Source: Candidatus Epilinea brevis | GTDB lineage: Bacteria > Chloroflexota > Anaerolineae > Epilineales > Epilineaceae | NCBI GenBank assembly: GCA_016710785.1 | Contig: JADJUE010000010.1 | Coordinates: 62,001 to 126,000, forward strand | Direction of reading: 5' to 3' | Length of the DNA stretch: 64,000 nt | Part shown: positions 28,109-36,971 of the stretch, in pieces | Position numbering within the stretch: the stretch's first letter is position 1 | Layout of the letters: the number at the start of each line of letters is the position of its first letter | The notes under the pieces: model-generated | Databases searched by the model: none | What the model saw: only the letters and a program-made list of their open reading frames with translations | Told to the model about the DNA's origin: nothing | Program-made: the position numbers and the translations under genes

Positions 28109-31100
28109 ATGCAGCCTCCTACCCAATGGACCTTCCTCTTCACCGACCTGGTGGCCAGCACCCAACTGTGGGAGGAGCATCCAGAGGCCATGGACGCGGC
28201 CCTGGCGCGCCACGACCTGCTGCTGCGCGAGCTCATGCTGCGTCATGGCGGGCGGATCTTCAATACGGTCGGCGACAGCTTCCACGTGGCCTTCTACCGG
28301 CCGGGCGACGCACTGCTGGCCGCGGCCGAGGCGCAGGCGGCGCTGATCGCGGAACCCTGGGGGCAACTGGGATCGCTGGACGCGCGCATGGCCCTGCACC
28401 TGGGCCCCGCCGTCCAGCGCGACGACGGCTTCTTCGGCCCCACCCTCAACCGCTGCTCGCGGCTGCTCGCCGCCGGCCACGGACGGCAGGTGCTGCTCTC
28501 GGCGGCTGTCGTCGAGGCCGTGGGCAAGGCGCCGCCGCCGGACATGCAATGGCTAGACCTCGGCCTGCAGCATCTGCGGGACCTCAGGGTGCCCGAACGC
28601 GTCTATCAGCTGCTGCATCCGCAGTTGCCCGTTGACTTCCCGCCGCTCCTCAGCCGCGACGCGACCTTGGGCAACCTGCCCGCTTCCTTGACCAGCTTCG
28701 TGGGGCGGGAGCGGCAGATGGCAGAGCTCGAGCTGCTGCTGGCCGGCAGCCGCCTGGTCAGCCTGACCGGCCCGGGCGGCTGCGGCAAGACCCGTCTGGC
28801 GCTGGAGCTCGCCGCCGCGGTCACCGCCCAGTACCGCGACGGGGTATGGCTGACAGAGTTCGAGGGCCTGGTCGATCCCGCCTTGGTGCCGCAGGCGGTG
28901 GCCAACGCCCTGGGCCTCCGGATGACCAGCCGCCTGCGTCCCCGTCAGGGCTCGGGCGACGCCCTCTCTCGCGCGGCCGCCGACGCCTGGTCAGAGCGCC
29001 TGGTCGACACCCTGGCGTCCAAGCAGCTGCTGCTGGTGCTGGACAACTGCGAGCATCTGGTGCAGGCCGTCGCCCGCCTCAGCCAGACCCTGCTGCAGCT
29101 CTGTCCCGACCTGCGCATCCTGGCCACCAGCCGCGAGGCCCTGGGCCTGGCCGGCGAGGCCGTGCTGGCCGTGCCGCCGCTGGGCACGCCGGCCGACTCG
29201 GAACAGCCGTCGCTGGAGGAGCTGGCGCGCAGCGAGGCGGTGCGGCTCTTCGTGGACCGCGCCCAGCAGGCCCAGCCGCAGTTTGCCCTCAACCCTGAGA
29301 ACGCCGCGGATGTCGCGCAGATCTGCCGCCGCCTGGACGGCATCCCCCTGGCCCTGGAGCTGGCGGCGGCCCGCGTCCGGCTGCTGACGCCGCGGCAGAT
29401 CGCCGAGCGCCTGGACGATCGCTTTCGCCTGCTGACCGGCGGCAGCCGCACCTCGGTCGCGCGCCAGCAGACGCTCAGGGCGACGATGGACTGGAGCTTC
29501 GACCTGCTCTCCCCGCCGGAGCGGGCCCTGCTGCGGCGCCTGGCGGTCTTCCAACGCGGCTTCAGCCTGGAGGCGGCCGAAGCGGTCTGCGGCGATCCGG
29601 GCGAGGTGGATGACGTGGTCCAGGACCAGTCGGTCATGGACCTGTTGGGGCAGCTGCTGGACAAGTCGCTGGTCGCCGTCGAGGAGTTCTCGGACCGTTA
29701 CGAGCTGCTGGAGACGGTGCGCGAGTATGGGCTGGAGCGGCTGGTGGAATCCGGCGAGGTCCAGGTGTACCGCGACCGCCACGCGGACTGGTACGTGCGC
29801 CTGGCCCAGGAGGCGGCGGCGGAGTACCGCGGTCCGGACCAGGCCCAGTGGTTGGAGCGCCTGAACCAGGTGCACCGTGACCTGCGCGCCGCCCTGGCCT
29901 GGTCGCTCGACGCCCCGGACGCCGTGCGCGCGGTGGGCCTGGCCGCCCACCTGTGGTGGTTCTGGTACCTGCGCGGTTTCCTGGCCGAGGGCCGGGGCTG
30001 GCTGGAGCGGGCCTTGGCCCTGCCCGCCGACCCGACGGCCCCGGCCCTGCGCGCCGAGGCCTTGCTGGGCGCCGGCGCCCTGGCCTGGCGCCAGCGGGAT
30101 TACGCCGCGGCGGGGGGCTACATGAACCTGGCCTTGGCGGCCTTCGACGGCCTGGGAGCCGAACGGGGCGTGGCCAGAACGAGACGCTACCTGGGCCGCC
30201 TGGCCCAGTTCCAGGGCGACTACAGCGCGGCGATGGAGGCATTCCAGGACAGTCTGGCGCGCTTCGAAGCCCTGGGCGACGAGGCCGGCGTGGCGCGCAC
30301 CCTGGACGCGATGGGCCTGGCGGCCTGGCAGCAGGGCCTGTTGGATCAGGCCACGGAATGGCTGGAACGCAGCCTGGTGCTGTCGCGCCGCCTGGGCGAT
30401 CTGCATGGCATCGCCGACGCCCTCAACATCCTCGGCCGGGTGGCCCATGACCGGGGCCGGCTGGAGGAGGCCATCGCCCTCTACGAGGACAGCCTGGAGG
30501 TCTTCCGCCTGCTCGGCGACGAGGTGTCGCTGGCCTACGGCTACCACAAGCTGGGCTCGCTGCTCTGCCTGCGCGGCGACCTGCCGCGCGCCCGGGAGCT
30601 GCTGGAGCTGGCCTTGGACCGCTGCCGCACCCTGGGCGAGCGCCGCGGCGTGGCCTATGCCCTGAACGGCCTGGGCGACCTGGCGCGCACCGAAGGCCGC
30701 TTGGACGAGGCCGGCACCCGCTTCGCGGACAGCCTGCGCCTGTCGCGGGAGATCGGCGACCAGCGCGGCATCGCCGACGCCCTGCGCAACCTGGGCTGGC
30801 TGGCCTGCCAGGCGGGCCGCAGCGACGAGGCCTTCGTGGACCTGCACGAGGCGATGGAGCGCTTTGCGGCCATGGAAGACCGCATCGGCATCGCCGAATG
30901 CCTGGTAGGCCTGGCGCAGGTGGTGGCCGCGGAGACGCCCGCCCGCGCCGCCCGCCTGCTGGGCGCGGCCGAGTCGATGCGCGATGCCATCGGCGCTCCC
31001 CTGCCGACAGAGCTGCAACCGGGTGTCACCGGCACCTTGGCCCAGTTGCGCGAGGTACTGGGCGAGACGGACCTGCAAGGAGCGATGGCCGACGGCCGGG

Positions 31101-31177
31101 CGATGGCCGCCGGCGAAGCGGTGGGGCTGGCGCGGATGATGCTGGGAAGGCTGGCTGCTTATGTCGATCGACCCTAG
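28109..31177 (+). CDS. Class III cyclase / NB-ARC-like ATPase / TPR fusion protein
   Basis: About 1022 aa from the ATG at 28109, which places FLFTDLVASTQLW right at the N-terminus as in family members. The cyclase domain keeps both metal Asp positions (FTDL and VGDSFHVAF) and the substrate-site N-x-x-R (TLNRCSRLLAAG). After FVGRERQMAELE comes an AAA/NB-ARC ATPase with Walker A GPGGCGKTRLA, Walker B LLLVLDNCEHLV and sensor LATSREALGLAGEAV. The C-terminal 450 residues form TPR-type repeats (ARTLDAMGLAAWQQGLLDQA, ADALNILGRVAHDRGRLEEA). No DNA-binding domain is visible. It is likely a cytosolic signalling hub that makes a cyclic nucleotide on oligomerisation; that mechanism is inferred. Confidence 0.88.
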   Translation: MQPPTQWTFLFTDLVASTQLWEEHPEAMDAALARHDLLLRELMLRHGGRIFNTVGDSFHVAFYRPGDALLAAAEAQAALIAEPWGQLGSLDARMALHLGPAVQRDDGFFGPTLNRCSRLLAAGHGRQVLLSAAVVEAVGKAPPPDMQWLDLGLQHLRDLRVPERVYQLLHPQLPVDFPPLLSRDATLGNLPASLTSFVGRERQMAELELLLAGSRLVSLTGPGGCGKTRLALELAAAVTAQYRDGVWLTEFEGLVDPALVPQAVANALGLRMTSRLRPRQGSGDALSRAAADAWSERLVDTLASKQLLLVLDNCEHLVQAVARLSQTLLQLCPDLRILATSREALGLAGEAVLAVPPLGTPADSEQPSLEELARSEAVRLFVDRAQQAQPQFALNPENAADVAQICRRLDGIPLALELAAARVRLLTPRQIAERLDDRFRLLTGGSRTSVARQQTLRATMDWSFDLLSPPERALLRRLAVFQRGFSLEAAEAVCGDPGEVDDVVQDQSVMDLLGQLLDKSLVAVEEFSDRYELLETVREYGLERLVESGEVQVYRDRHADWYVRLAQEAAAEYRGPDQAQWLERLNQVHRDLRAALAWSLDAPDAVRAVGLAAHLWWFWYLRGFLAEGRGWLERALALPADPTAPALRAEALLGAGALAWRQRDYAAAGGYMNLALAAFDGLGAERGVARTRRYLGRLAQFQGDYSAAMEAFQDSLARFEALGDEAGVARTLDAMGLAAWQQGLLDQATEWLERSLVLSRRLGDLHGIADALNILGRVAHDRGRLEEAIALYEDSLEVFRLLGDEVSLAYGYHKLGSLLCLRGDLPRARELLELALDRCRTLGERRGVAYALNGLGDLARTEGRLDEAGTRFADSLRLSREIGDQRGIADALRNLGWLACQAGRSDEAFVDLHEAMERFAAMEDRIGIAECLVGLAQVVAAETPARAARLLGAAESMRDAIGAPLPTELQPGVTGTLAQLREVLGETDLQGAMADGRAMAAGEAVGLARMMLGRLAAYVDRP

Positions 31178-31352
31178 GGTTGGCATCGCCCTCATCGTGG
31201 TCTGCATCGTGACCTTCATCCTGGTGGAGCGCGACCGGCAGCGGCGGATCGGGCGGATGGGGCCGATGGCACCGCGGTCAGTACCGGAAGCGAAGGAAGC
31301 ATCGGACCCGTCGGAATCGACGGGATCGGACGAGCCGCCCCGCGAGGCTTGA
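31161..31352 (+). CDS. Small single-pass membrane protein
   Basis: 63 aa, overlapping the 3' end of the cyclase gene by 17 nt in another frame. One hydrophobic helix (VGIALIVVCIVTFILV) is followed by a basic stretch (ERDRQRRIGR) and an acidic/Ser tail. Size, helix and the coupled start make it plausible, but there is no homologue to cite from memory. Confidence 0.4.
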   Translation: MSIDPRVGIALIVVCIVTFILVERDRQRRIGRMGPMAPRSVPEAKEASDPSESTGSDEPPREA

Positions 31353-31381
31353 CGGGGGCGCTCGCCCTGCCGCCCCGCCTC

Positions 31382-31390
31382 TGGTAAGAT
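31382..31390 (+). promoter_or_regulatory. Possible extended -10 promoter element
   Basis: TGGTAAGAT fits an extended -10 (TGn plus TAAGAT) about 90 nt upstream of the Fe-S/NrfD start codon. No convincing -35 is seen. Confidence 0.3.
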
Positions 31391-31477
31391 GCGCGCCCGG
31401 CGCGCTACGCGCAGGGCCTCTACCCGATCGACCGGTCAGCGACCTCAGGAACAATCCGCGGCATCCTGGGAGGCGGC

Positions 31478-33196
31478 GTGAACTACGGCTTTCTCATCGA
31501 CAACCGCAGCTGCATCGGCTGCCATGCCTGCAGCACGGCCTGCAAGTCGGAGAACGAGGTACCCCTGGGTGTCTATCGCACCTGGGTGAAGCAGGTGGAG
31601 CACGGGGCCTTCGGCGAGGCCCGGCGCCATTTCCAGGTGACGCGCTGCAACCATTGCGCCAAGCCGCCCTGCGTGGCGATCTGCCCGGTGACGGCGATGT
31701 ACAAGCGCCCCGACGGCATCGTGGAGTTCGATGGCGACGTCTGCATCGGCTGCAAGGCCTGTCTGCAGGCCTGCCCCTACGACGCGATCTACATCGACCC
31801 GGAGACGCATACGGCGGCCAAATGCCATTTCTGCGCCCACCGCACAGACCTGGGCCTGGAGCCGGCCTGCGTGGTGGTCTGCCCGACGCAGGCCATCGTG
31901 GCCGGCGACCTGGACGACCCGGACAGCCGCATCCGCCACCTCCTGGCCGAGCATCCCACGTCGGTCCGCCGCCCGGAGCAGGGCACGGCCCCCAAGCTCT
32001 TCTACATCGATGCCCACGAGGTGACGCTGAACCCCTTGGCGGCCCCGGCGCCGGGCAACATGGCCTTCACGAGCCTGATCGACGAGCGGGCGGGGATGCG
32101 GGTGGACCCGCGCGAGCGGGCCCGACCGGCGGCCTCCGCTGAAGCACCGGACTGGCAAAGCGCCGGCCCGATGGTCGCCGGCCTCACCCGCCTCACCTAC
32201 AACGCCCAGCACAAGGCACCCTGGCATTGGCAGGTGCCAGCCTACCTGGTGACCAAGGGCATCGCCAGCGGCATGTTCATGTTCATGGCCGCCATCTGGC
32301 TCCTGGGCGTTGTTCCGTTCAACCGCCAAACTGCCCTCGTAGGCAATGGCCTGGTCCTAATCTTCCTTGCCATCACCACGGTCCTCCTGGTCGCCGACCT
32401 GGAGCGCCCCGAGCGCTTCCTGCGCATCCTCACCCGCCCGCAATGGAAGAGCTGGCTCACTCGCGGGGCCTTCATCCTGATCGGCTTCAGCCTGGTGTGC
32501 ACGGCGTGGTTCGCGGTGGAGCTGGGCGCGCAGCTGGGCTGGCTGGCGGAGAGCGTAGCGGAGGCGGCGCGGGTCCCGCTGATGGCGATAGGTTTCCCGC
32601 TTGCCCTGATGACCGCGATCTACACGGCCTTCCTCTTCCAGCAATGCGAAGGGCGGGACCTGTGGCAAAGCCGGTTGATGCCCTGGCACATGGGGGTGCA
32701 GGCGGTGATGGCGGGCGGGGCGACCCTACTGCTGCTCCAGCAACTGCAACTGCAGGGCCAGCTGCCGCCACCTTGGGGCCATCCGGTTCCTTCGATCGTC
32801 TGGTCTACGTTTTTCCTTGCAGGAGCGCTCGATCTCGCGCTTCGTTGGACGGAGGTGACGATGCGGCACAACACCTCCAACGGTAGCCAGGCGGCATGGA
32901 TCCTCCGCAACGGTCCAGAGCGGCGCCGGTGGCGAGGTTCGATGCTGATCGGCGGATTCGCAGTGCTGGCACCGGTCACCTATGGGGCCATTGCTCTGAA
33001 GTGGTATTACGGACAGCGAGCGAGCCTCGGAGACCACTTCGACCTAGTAGCCTCCACGAAGCTGGATACCCAACTCGGCACGCTCATGTCGACCTGGCTG
33101 TCTCTCTTGAGTTTGGCGGCGATCCTCGCCCTCGTCGGCCTCTTCCTCTACGAGTCCGCCATTATCAAGGCGGGGCAGGACGTTCCGAACGCCTAG
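31478..33196 (+). CDS. 4Fe-4S ferredoxin / NrfD-PsrC membrane subunit fusion
   Basis: 572 aa from a GTG preceded by GGGAGG. The N-terminal 190 residues hold four complete Cys sets (CIGCHACSTAC, CNHCAKPPCVAIC, CIGCKACLQAC and CHFC with CVVVC), as in DMSO-reductase-type electron-transfer subunits with four 4Fe-4S clusters. The C-terminal part is an NrfD-type quinone-interacting membrane subunit of about 8-9 helices (VTKGIASGMFMFMAAIWLLG, LLVADLERPERFLRILTRPQ, FLFQQCEGRDLWQ). The two are normally separate genes. No molybdenum catalytic subunit lies nearby, so the partner enzyme is unknown. The TorD-like chaperone at 57780 may serve the same enzyme class. Confidence 0.9.
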   Translation: MNYGFLIDNRSCIGCHACSTACKSENEVPLGVYRTWVKQVEHGAFGEARRHFQVTRCNHCAKPPCVAICPVTAMYKRPDGIVEFDGDVCIGCKACLQACPYDAIYIDPETHTAAKCHFCAHRTDLGLEPACVVVCPTQAIVAGDLDDPDSRIRHLLAEHPTSVRRPEQGTAPKLFYIDAHEVTLNPLAAPAPGNMAFTSLIDERAGMRVDPRERARPAASAEAPDWQSAGPMVAGLTRLTYNAQHKAPWHWQVPAYLVTKGIASGMFMFMAAIWLLGVVPFNRQTALVGNGLVLIFLAITTVLLVADLERPERFLRILTRPQWKSWLTRGAFILIGFSLVCTAWFAVELGAQLGWLAESVAEAARVPLMAIGFPLALMTAIYTAFLFQQCEGRDLWQSRLMPWHMGVQAVMAGGATLLLLQQLQLQGQLPPPWGHPVPSIVWSTFFLAGALDLALRWTEVTMRHNTSNGSQAAWILRNGPERRRWRGSMLIGGFAVLAPVTYGAIALKWYYGQRASLGDHFDLVASTKLDTQLGTLMSTWLSLLSLAAILALVGLFLYESAIIKAGQDVPNA

Positions 33197-33266
33197 CGCT
33201 AAGTAGCCGACTGGATTGGCCATATGCCTGATCTGACATGTCGTTGTTCAGAGTAAGGGATGAAAA

Positions 33267-33578
33267 GTGGGTAAAGCCGAACGATTTCGCGCGGAGGCCG
33301 ACGGCTGGTCCGTCGGCAATGCGGACGAGTTCCTGGGACTCTCTGCCGACGAATCCACCTACATTGAAGTCAAGTTGGCGCTGGCCGGTCTGCTGGTTGA
33401 ACGCCGCAAGGCCGCGTCACTGACTCAATCCGTTTTGGCTCGGCAGGTCAAGACCAGCCAGTCGCGGTTGGCCAAGATGGAACATGCCGACACGACGGTG
33501 TCGGTCGATCTCCTCGTCCGCACCCTGCTGTCCACAGGAGCGTCGTGGCAGGACATCGCGCGCGTGATCGCGGCGTGA
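33267..33578 (+). CDS. XRE-family helix-turn-helix protein
   Basis: 103 aa, GTG start. The helix-turn-helix is visible in LLVERRKAASLTQSVLARQV followed by KTSQSRLAKMEHADTTVSVD, as in HigA/antitoxin-type regulators. No toxin gene is adjacent. Its stop overlaps the start of the following NrfD remnant (GTGA). It sits exactly between the intact NrfD fusion and its partial copy. Confidence 0.75.
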   Translation: MGKAERFRAEADGWSVGNADEFLGLSADESTYIEVKLALAGLLVERRKAASLTQSVLARQVKTSQSRLAKMEHADTTVSVDLLVRTLLSTGASWQDIARVIAA

Positions 33579-34545
33579 CCGCCTTGACCGAGCCTTCGGC
33601 AGGCAGCGTCGCATCGAGTTTGCGCTCGACGACGGCGGGATGGAGGTTGCCGGCCTACCTGGTGACCAAGGCGATCGCCAGCGGGATGTTCATGCTCATG
33701 GCCGCGACTTGGATCCTGGGTCTGGCGCCCTTCGACCGCCGCACAGCCCTCGTCGGCAACGGCGTCGCCCTGGTCTTCCTGGCGATCACCACGGTCCTGC
33801 TGGTCGCCGACCTGGAGCGCCCGGAGCGCTTCCTGCGCATCCTCACCCGCCCGCAATGGAAGAGCTGGCTCACGCGCGGGGCCTTCATCCTGATCGGCTT
33901 CAGTCTGGTGTGCACGGCCTGGTTCGCGCTGGAACTGGGCGCGCGGCTAGGCTGGGTGCCGGAGGGAGTGGCGGAGGCGGCGCGGGTCCCGTTGATGCTG
34001 CTGGGCTTCCCGCTGGCCTTGCTCACCGCGATCTACACGGCCTTCCTCTTCCAACAATGCGAAGGGCGGGACCTGTGGCAGAGCCGGCTGATGCCCTGGC
34101 ACATGGGGGTGCAGGCGGTGATGGCGGGCGGCCCTGGGGGCGGCCCTACTGCTGTTCCAGCTGCATCTACCCGCTTGGAGCCATCTGGGACTCTTGGTCG
34201 TCTGGTCTACGTTCTCCCTGGCAGGAGCGCTATCTGGTGCTGTTACCCCGATGCGGCACAACACCTCTAACGGGGCCAGGCGGCATGGTTCCTCCGCAAC
34301 GGTCCAGAGCGGCTCCGGAGCTCGATGCTGATCCGGGGATTCGCAGTGTTGGCACCGGTGACGTGGCGCCATTGCTCTGAACGGTCATGGAGCTCGGAGA
34401 CTCCGTCGACCCGGAACCCTCGCAGATCCCCAATCGGCGCTCGTTCTGAACTGGTTGTCCTCTGGCCATTGGGGCTCTCCTCGTCGGACTCTTCCTCTAC
34501 GAATCCGCCATCATCAAGGCGGGCCAGGACGTGCCGAACGCCTAG
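33575..34545 (+). pseudogene. Decayed partial duplicate of the NrfD membrane subunit
   Basis: From the GTG at 33575 the frame gives LPAYLVTKAIASGMFMLMAA, LLVADLERPERFLRILTRPQ and FLFQQCEGRDLWQSRLMPWH, nearly identical to residues about 250-410 of the upstream fusion; stretches of DNA (for example around 33810-33905) match almost base for base. After VMAGG at about 34130 the frame is lost, yet later pieces still match, ending ESAIIKAGQDVPNA with a stop at 34543-34545. The Fe-S half was never copied. Several deletions make a working protein unlikely. Confidence 0.75.
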
Positions 34546-35170
34546 GGGCGAGCCGTGGGGGGCAACAGCTGGCGCTTTCCCCCAACGCAAACCGAGGCGC
34601 AAGTCCGTTGGTCATTTCTGCCGTAGCATTCGCCCCTGCCCTAGGCATTCATGATGGGGTAGACAGACCTTATGTGAATGGCGCGACCTGGAGAGTCTGC
34701 CAACGAAAGCCCGCGTCGCCCGGGGCACCTCATCGGCCTCTCCCTCTGGGGACGAGAATGAAGCCGCATGGGCCATGACATCTGCAATGGTTCCGCTGTC
34801 CCGGAGGGACATCCCGATGGACGAGCCCGGGGCTGCTTTGCCCCCGGGCGATCGCGGCGGCGCGCTCTCATTGGGAGACTCTCGACCATCGCGCATCCTA
34901 CCCTGATCCGTCTCCCACGATGCCCTGAGCCGCATCGGCTGTTACCTCGACATTCCACCCGACGAGCCTCGAACTACTCCGTGAAACCCTTAAGCGAATA
35001 TTGAATTTTCGCTTAAGGGACTTTGCTCAATTCGCTTAAGCGACTTTTCTCCATTCCCTAAAGCGAATATCGTCCCACTCCCAGGCGATCGTCCCAATTG
35101 TCCCTGGTCTTCAGGCTCCGCGAACCCTGGGACGCGCCGGACGCAGCGGTACCTCTGCCTCCGCTGGACG
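34546..35170. other. Intergenic region with hairpins and repeats, no gene
   Basis: About 625 bp between the NrfD remnant and the 3' end of the minus-strand serine hydrolase. No convincing frame is present. It contains a GC-rich hairpin (8-bp arms GCCCGGGG/CCCCGGGC, 34825-34849) and the AT-rich TTCGCTTAAGGG repeat cluster at 34987-35067. Confidence 0.6.
34987..35067. repeat. Cluster of four TTCGCTTAAGGG-type motifs
   Basis: Copies at 34987-34998 (inverted), 35008-35019 (direct), 35031-35042 (direct, last bases CGA) and 35056-35067 (inverted, one mismatch). The first two form a perfect 12-bp inverted repeat with a 9-nt spacer and could terminate transcription of the convergent serine hydrolase. 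The two extra copies suggest a protein-binding array instead. Confidence 0.6.
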
Positions 35171-36856
35171 TCACCCCGCCCGAACCCCCGGAAGGTAGAT
35201 ACGGATCCGGTCCACCTCCGGAGTCCTTGTTGCCGCCGGAACTGTCGACGGAGATGGCCCGGCAGTCGGCGCCTCCGTCGGCATCCCCGCCATCGGCCCC
35301 GCCCGCAGCACGAACTGCCGGTGCCGCATCCACACCACGCCCGGCTCCACCGGATCGGCGATGAACGTGACCACCGTGTCGACGGCACCGTTGCCGTCCA
35401 GGTCCACCTGGAAGCCGCCCGGGCCCTGGTCGCGGGCCAGACCGCAGTCCTGGGCCATGGCGGTGCTGGCATGGCTTCCGTCGGCGCGGACGACCTCGAG
35501 GAACAGCTTGCCGTCGGTCGTCGTCACGTCGAAGCGCATCGGCGTTCCGACATAGGAATGACCCTCGTAATGCCCGACGATTCCGGGCCAGCGGTCGCGC
35601 CGCTGCGGGCAGCTGCCGCCGAGCGGCGGGGCGCTGGCGGGGGCCAGCCAGGCGTCGATGGCGCAGGTGGCCGAGCCGTAGAGCGCGCCGAAACCATTGG
35701 TCAGGGTCACCACGGCAAAGCGGCGCTCGGGCACCCAGTCCACGGTGGCCATCCAGCCCCAGGCGCTGCCCGGATGGCGGTTGAGCGCCAGGCTCTGGTA
35801 GCGCTCGGCGAAGACCCCGAAGCCATAGTACTGGTCCGCGCGCTGGTCAACAGAGACCAGGGGCGCGGTCATCAGCCGCGCTGAGGCCGGCGAGAGCAGG
35901 GCGCCGCCGTCGTCCATCAGCAAGGTGGCGAAGCGCAGCATGTCCTTGACCGTGCTGTGGGCGTAGCCCGTAGGATGACGGGCCCAGTTGTCCTGGTCGC
36001 TGGGCTTCCAGATGTCCAGGCCACCGTGGAAGATGTCGTTCCAATGCCCGTAGGCGAAGTTGCCGCGCGCCTCCACCTCCGAGGCCACCATGGTCGTGTC
36101 CAGCATGCCGGCCGGCTCAAAGACCTCGCGCTGCATGTAGCGCTGATAGCTCAGCCCGCTGACCCGTTCGATGATCTGGCCGGCATACATGTAGTTCGCG
36201 CTGGAATAGTTCCAGAAGCGTCCCGGCGGGTTGTGCGGCAGGGTCCCGCCCTGGGCCAGCACCCAGCGGCGCATGGCCGTTTCGTCCGGCTTGCCATATA
36301 GGTCGGCCTCGCCCGTCACCGAGTTGTCCGGCAGGCCGCTGGTATGCTGCAGCAGGTCGCGGACCGTCACCCGGTCCTCGGCGCCGGCCGCGGCGAAGCG
36401 CAGGTCCGGCAGATAGCGCGAGATCGGGGCGTCCAGGTCCACCAGCCCCTTGTCCACCAGGCGCAACATGCCCGCGGCCGTCAGCATCTTCGTGGACGAG
36501 CCGATGCGAAACTGGGTGTCGGCGTCCACCGCGTCCCCGCTATCCTTGCGCTTCAGTCCGAAGCCCTCCGCCATGACGAGCCGCCCATTCATCGCCACAC
36601 CCGCCGCTGCGCCGATGATCCGGCTGCCCATCTCCGTCCGCACGCAGCCGCGGAAGGTGGCGGCGGGGTCCTGGGAGGGGCGATTCGGAGCATCCGCGGC
36701 CCTACCAGCTACTGATGACGGCCTCCCTGCAGCTGCCGGTCCCAAGTCCAGCCGGCCGGCAAGGCCGGCGGCCGCAAGGCCAAGCCCTCCTGCCGAAGCA
36801 AGCCCTATCCAGAAACGAACTCGATTGCCACGCTTCGTCAACCTGTTGTTGGTCAT
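35171..36856 (-). CDS. Exported serine hydrolase, beta-lactamase/class C family
   Basis: About 561 aa; the ATG at 36856 has GGAG upstream and is followed by a basic N-terminus and a hydrophobic signal (FWIGLASAGGLGLAAAGLAG). The active-site motif S120-S-T-K123 (RIGSSTKML) is present. The usual YSN reads Y-S-S-A-N (WNYSSANYMYAG), and the third motif is HPG (LNRHPGSAWGW). Other family signs are VTVRDLLQHTSGLPD and VFEPAGMLDTTM. A C-terminal beta-rich domain of about 130 residues ends with a Pro/Thr linker and IYLPGVRAG. It probably hydrolyses a peptide or ester substrate outside the cytoplasm. Confidence 0.88.
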   Translation of the reverse strand: MTNNRLTKRGNRVRFWIGLASAGGLGLAAAGLAGRLDLGPAAAGRPSSVAGRAADAPNRPSQDPAATFRGCVRTEMGSRIIGAAAGVAMNGRLVMAEGFGLKRKDSGDAVDADTQFRIGSSTKMLTAAGMLRLVDKGLVDLDAPISRYLPDLRFAAAGAEDRVTVRDLLQHTSGLPDNSVTGEADLYGKPDETAMRRWVLAQGGTLPHNPPGRFWNYSSANYMYAGQIIERVSGLSYQRYMQREVFEPAGMLDTTMVASEVEARGNFAYGHWNDIFHGGLDIWKPSDQDNWARHPTGYAHSTVKDMLRFATLLMDDGGALLSPASARLMTAPLVSVDQRADQYYGFGVFAERYQSLALNRHPGSAWGWMATVDWVPERRFAVVTLTNGFGALYGSATCAIDAWLAPASAPPLGGSCPQRRDRWPGIVGHYEGHSYVGTPMRFDVTTTDGKLFLEVVRADGSHASTAMAQDCGLARDQGPGGFQVDLDGNGAVDTVVTFIADPVEPGVVWMRHRQFVLRAGPMAGMPTEAPTAGPSPSTVPAATRTPEVDRIRIYLPGVRAG

Positions 36857-36882
36857 GCTCTCTCCAGACCGATCGCGGCCTC

Positions 36883-36891
36883 TGCTATGAT
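36883..36891 (+). promoter_or_regulatory. Possible extended -10 promoter element
   Basis: TGCTATGAT (TGn plus TATGAT) lies in the divergent spacer between the serine hydrolase and the phosphatase-like gene, about 80 nt before the latter's ATG. There is no clear -35. Confidence 0.35.
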
Positions 36892-36971
36892 GCGTTCGTC
36901 CTACCTCGCGTCGTGCCCTGCGTCCCAGCGGACGCTCATCCTGCGCCGAAAGTCCGGCCACGTCAACACCC

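Noticed and set aside
34825..34849. GC-rich hairpin as a terminator
   Set aside because: It lies about 280 bp from the nearest gene end and lacks a T-run; kept only as a mention in the intergenic entry.
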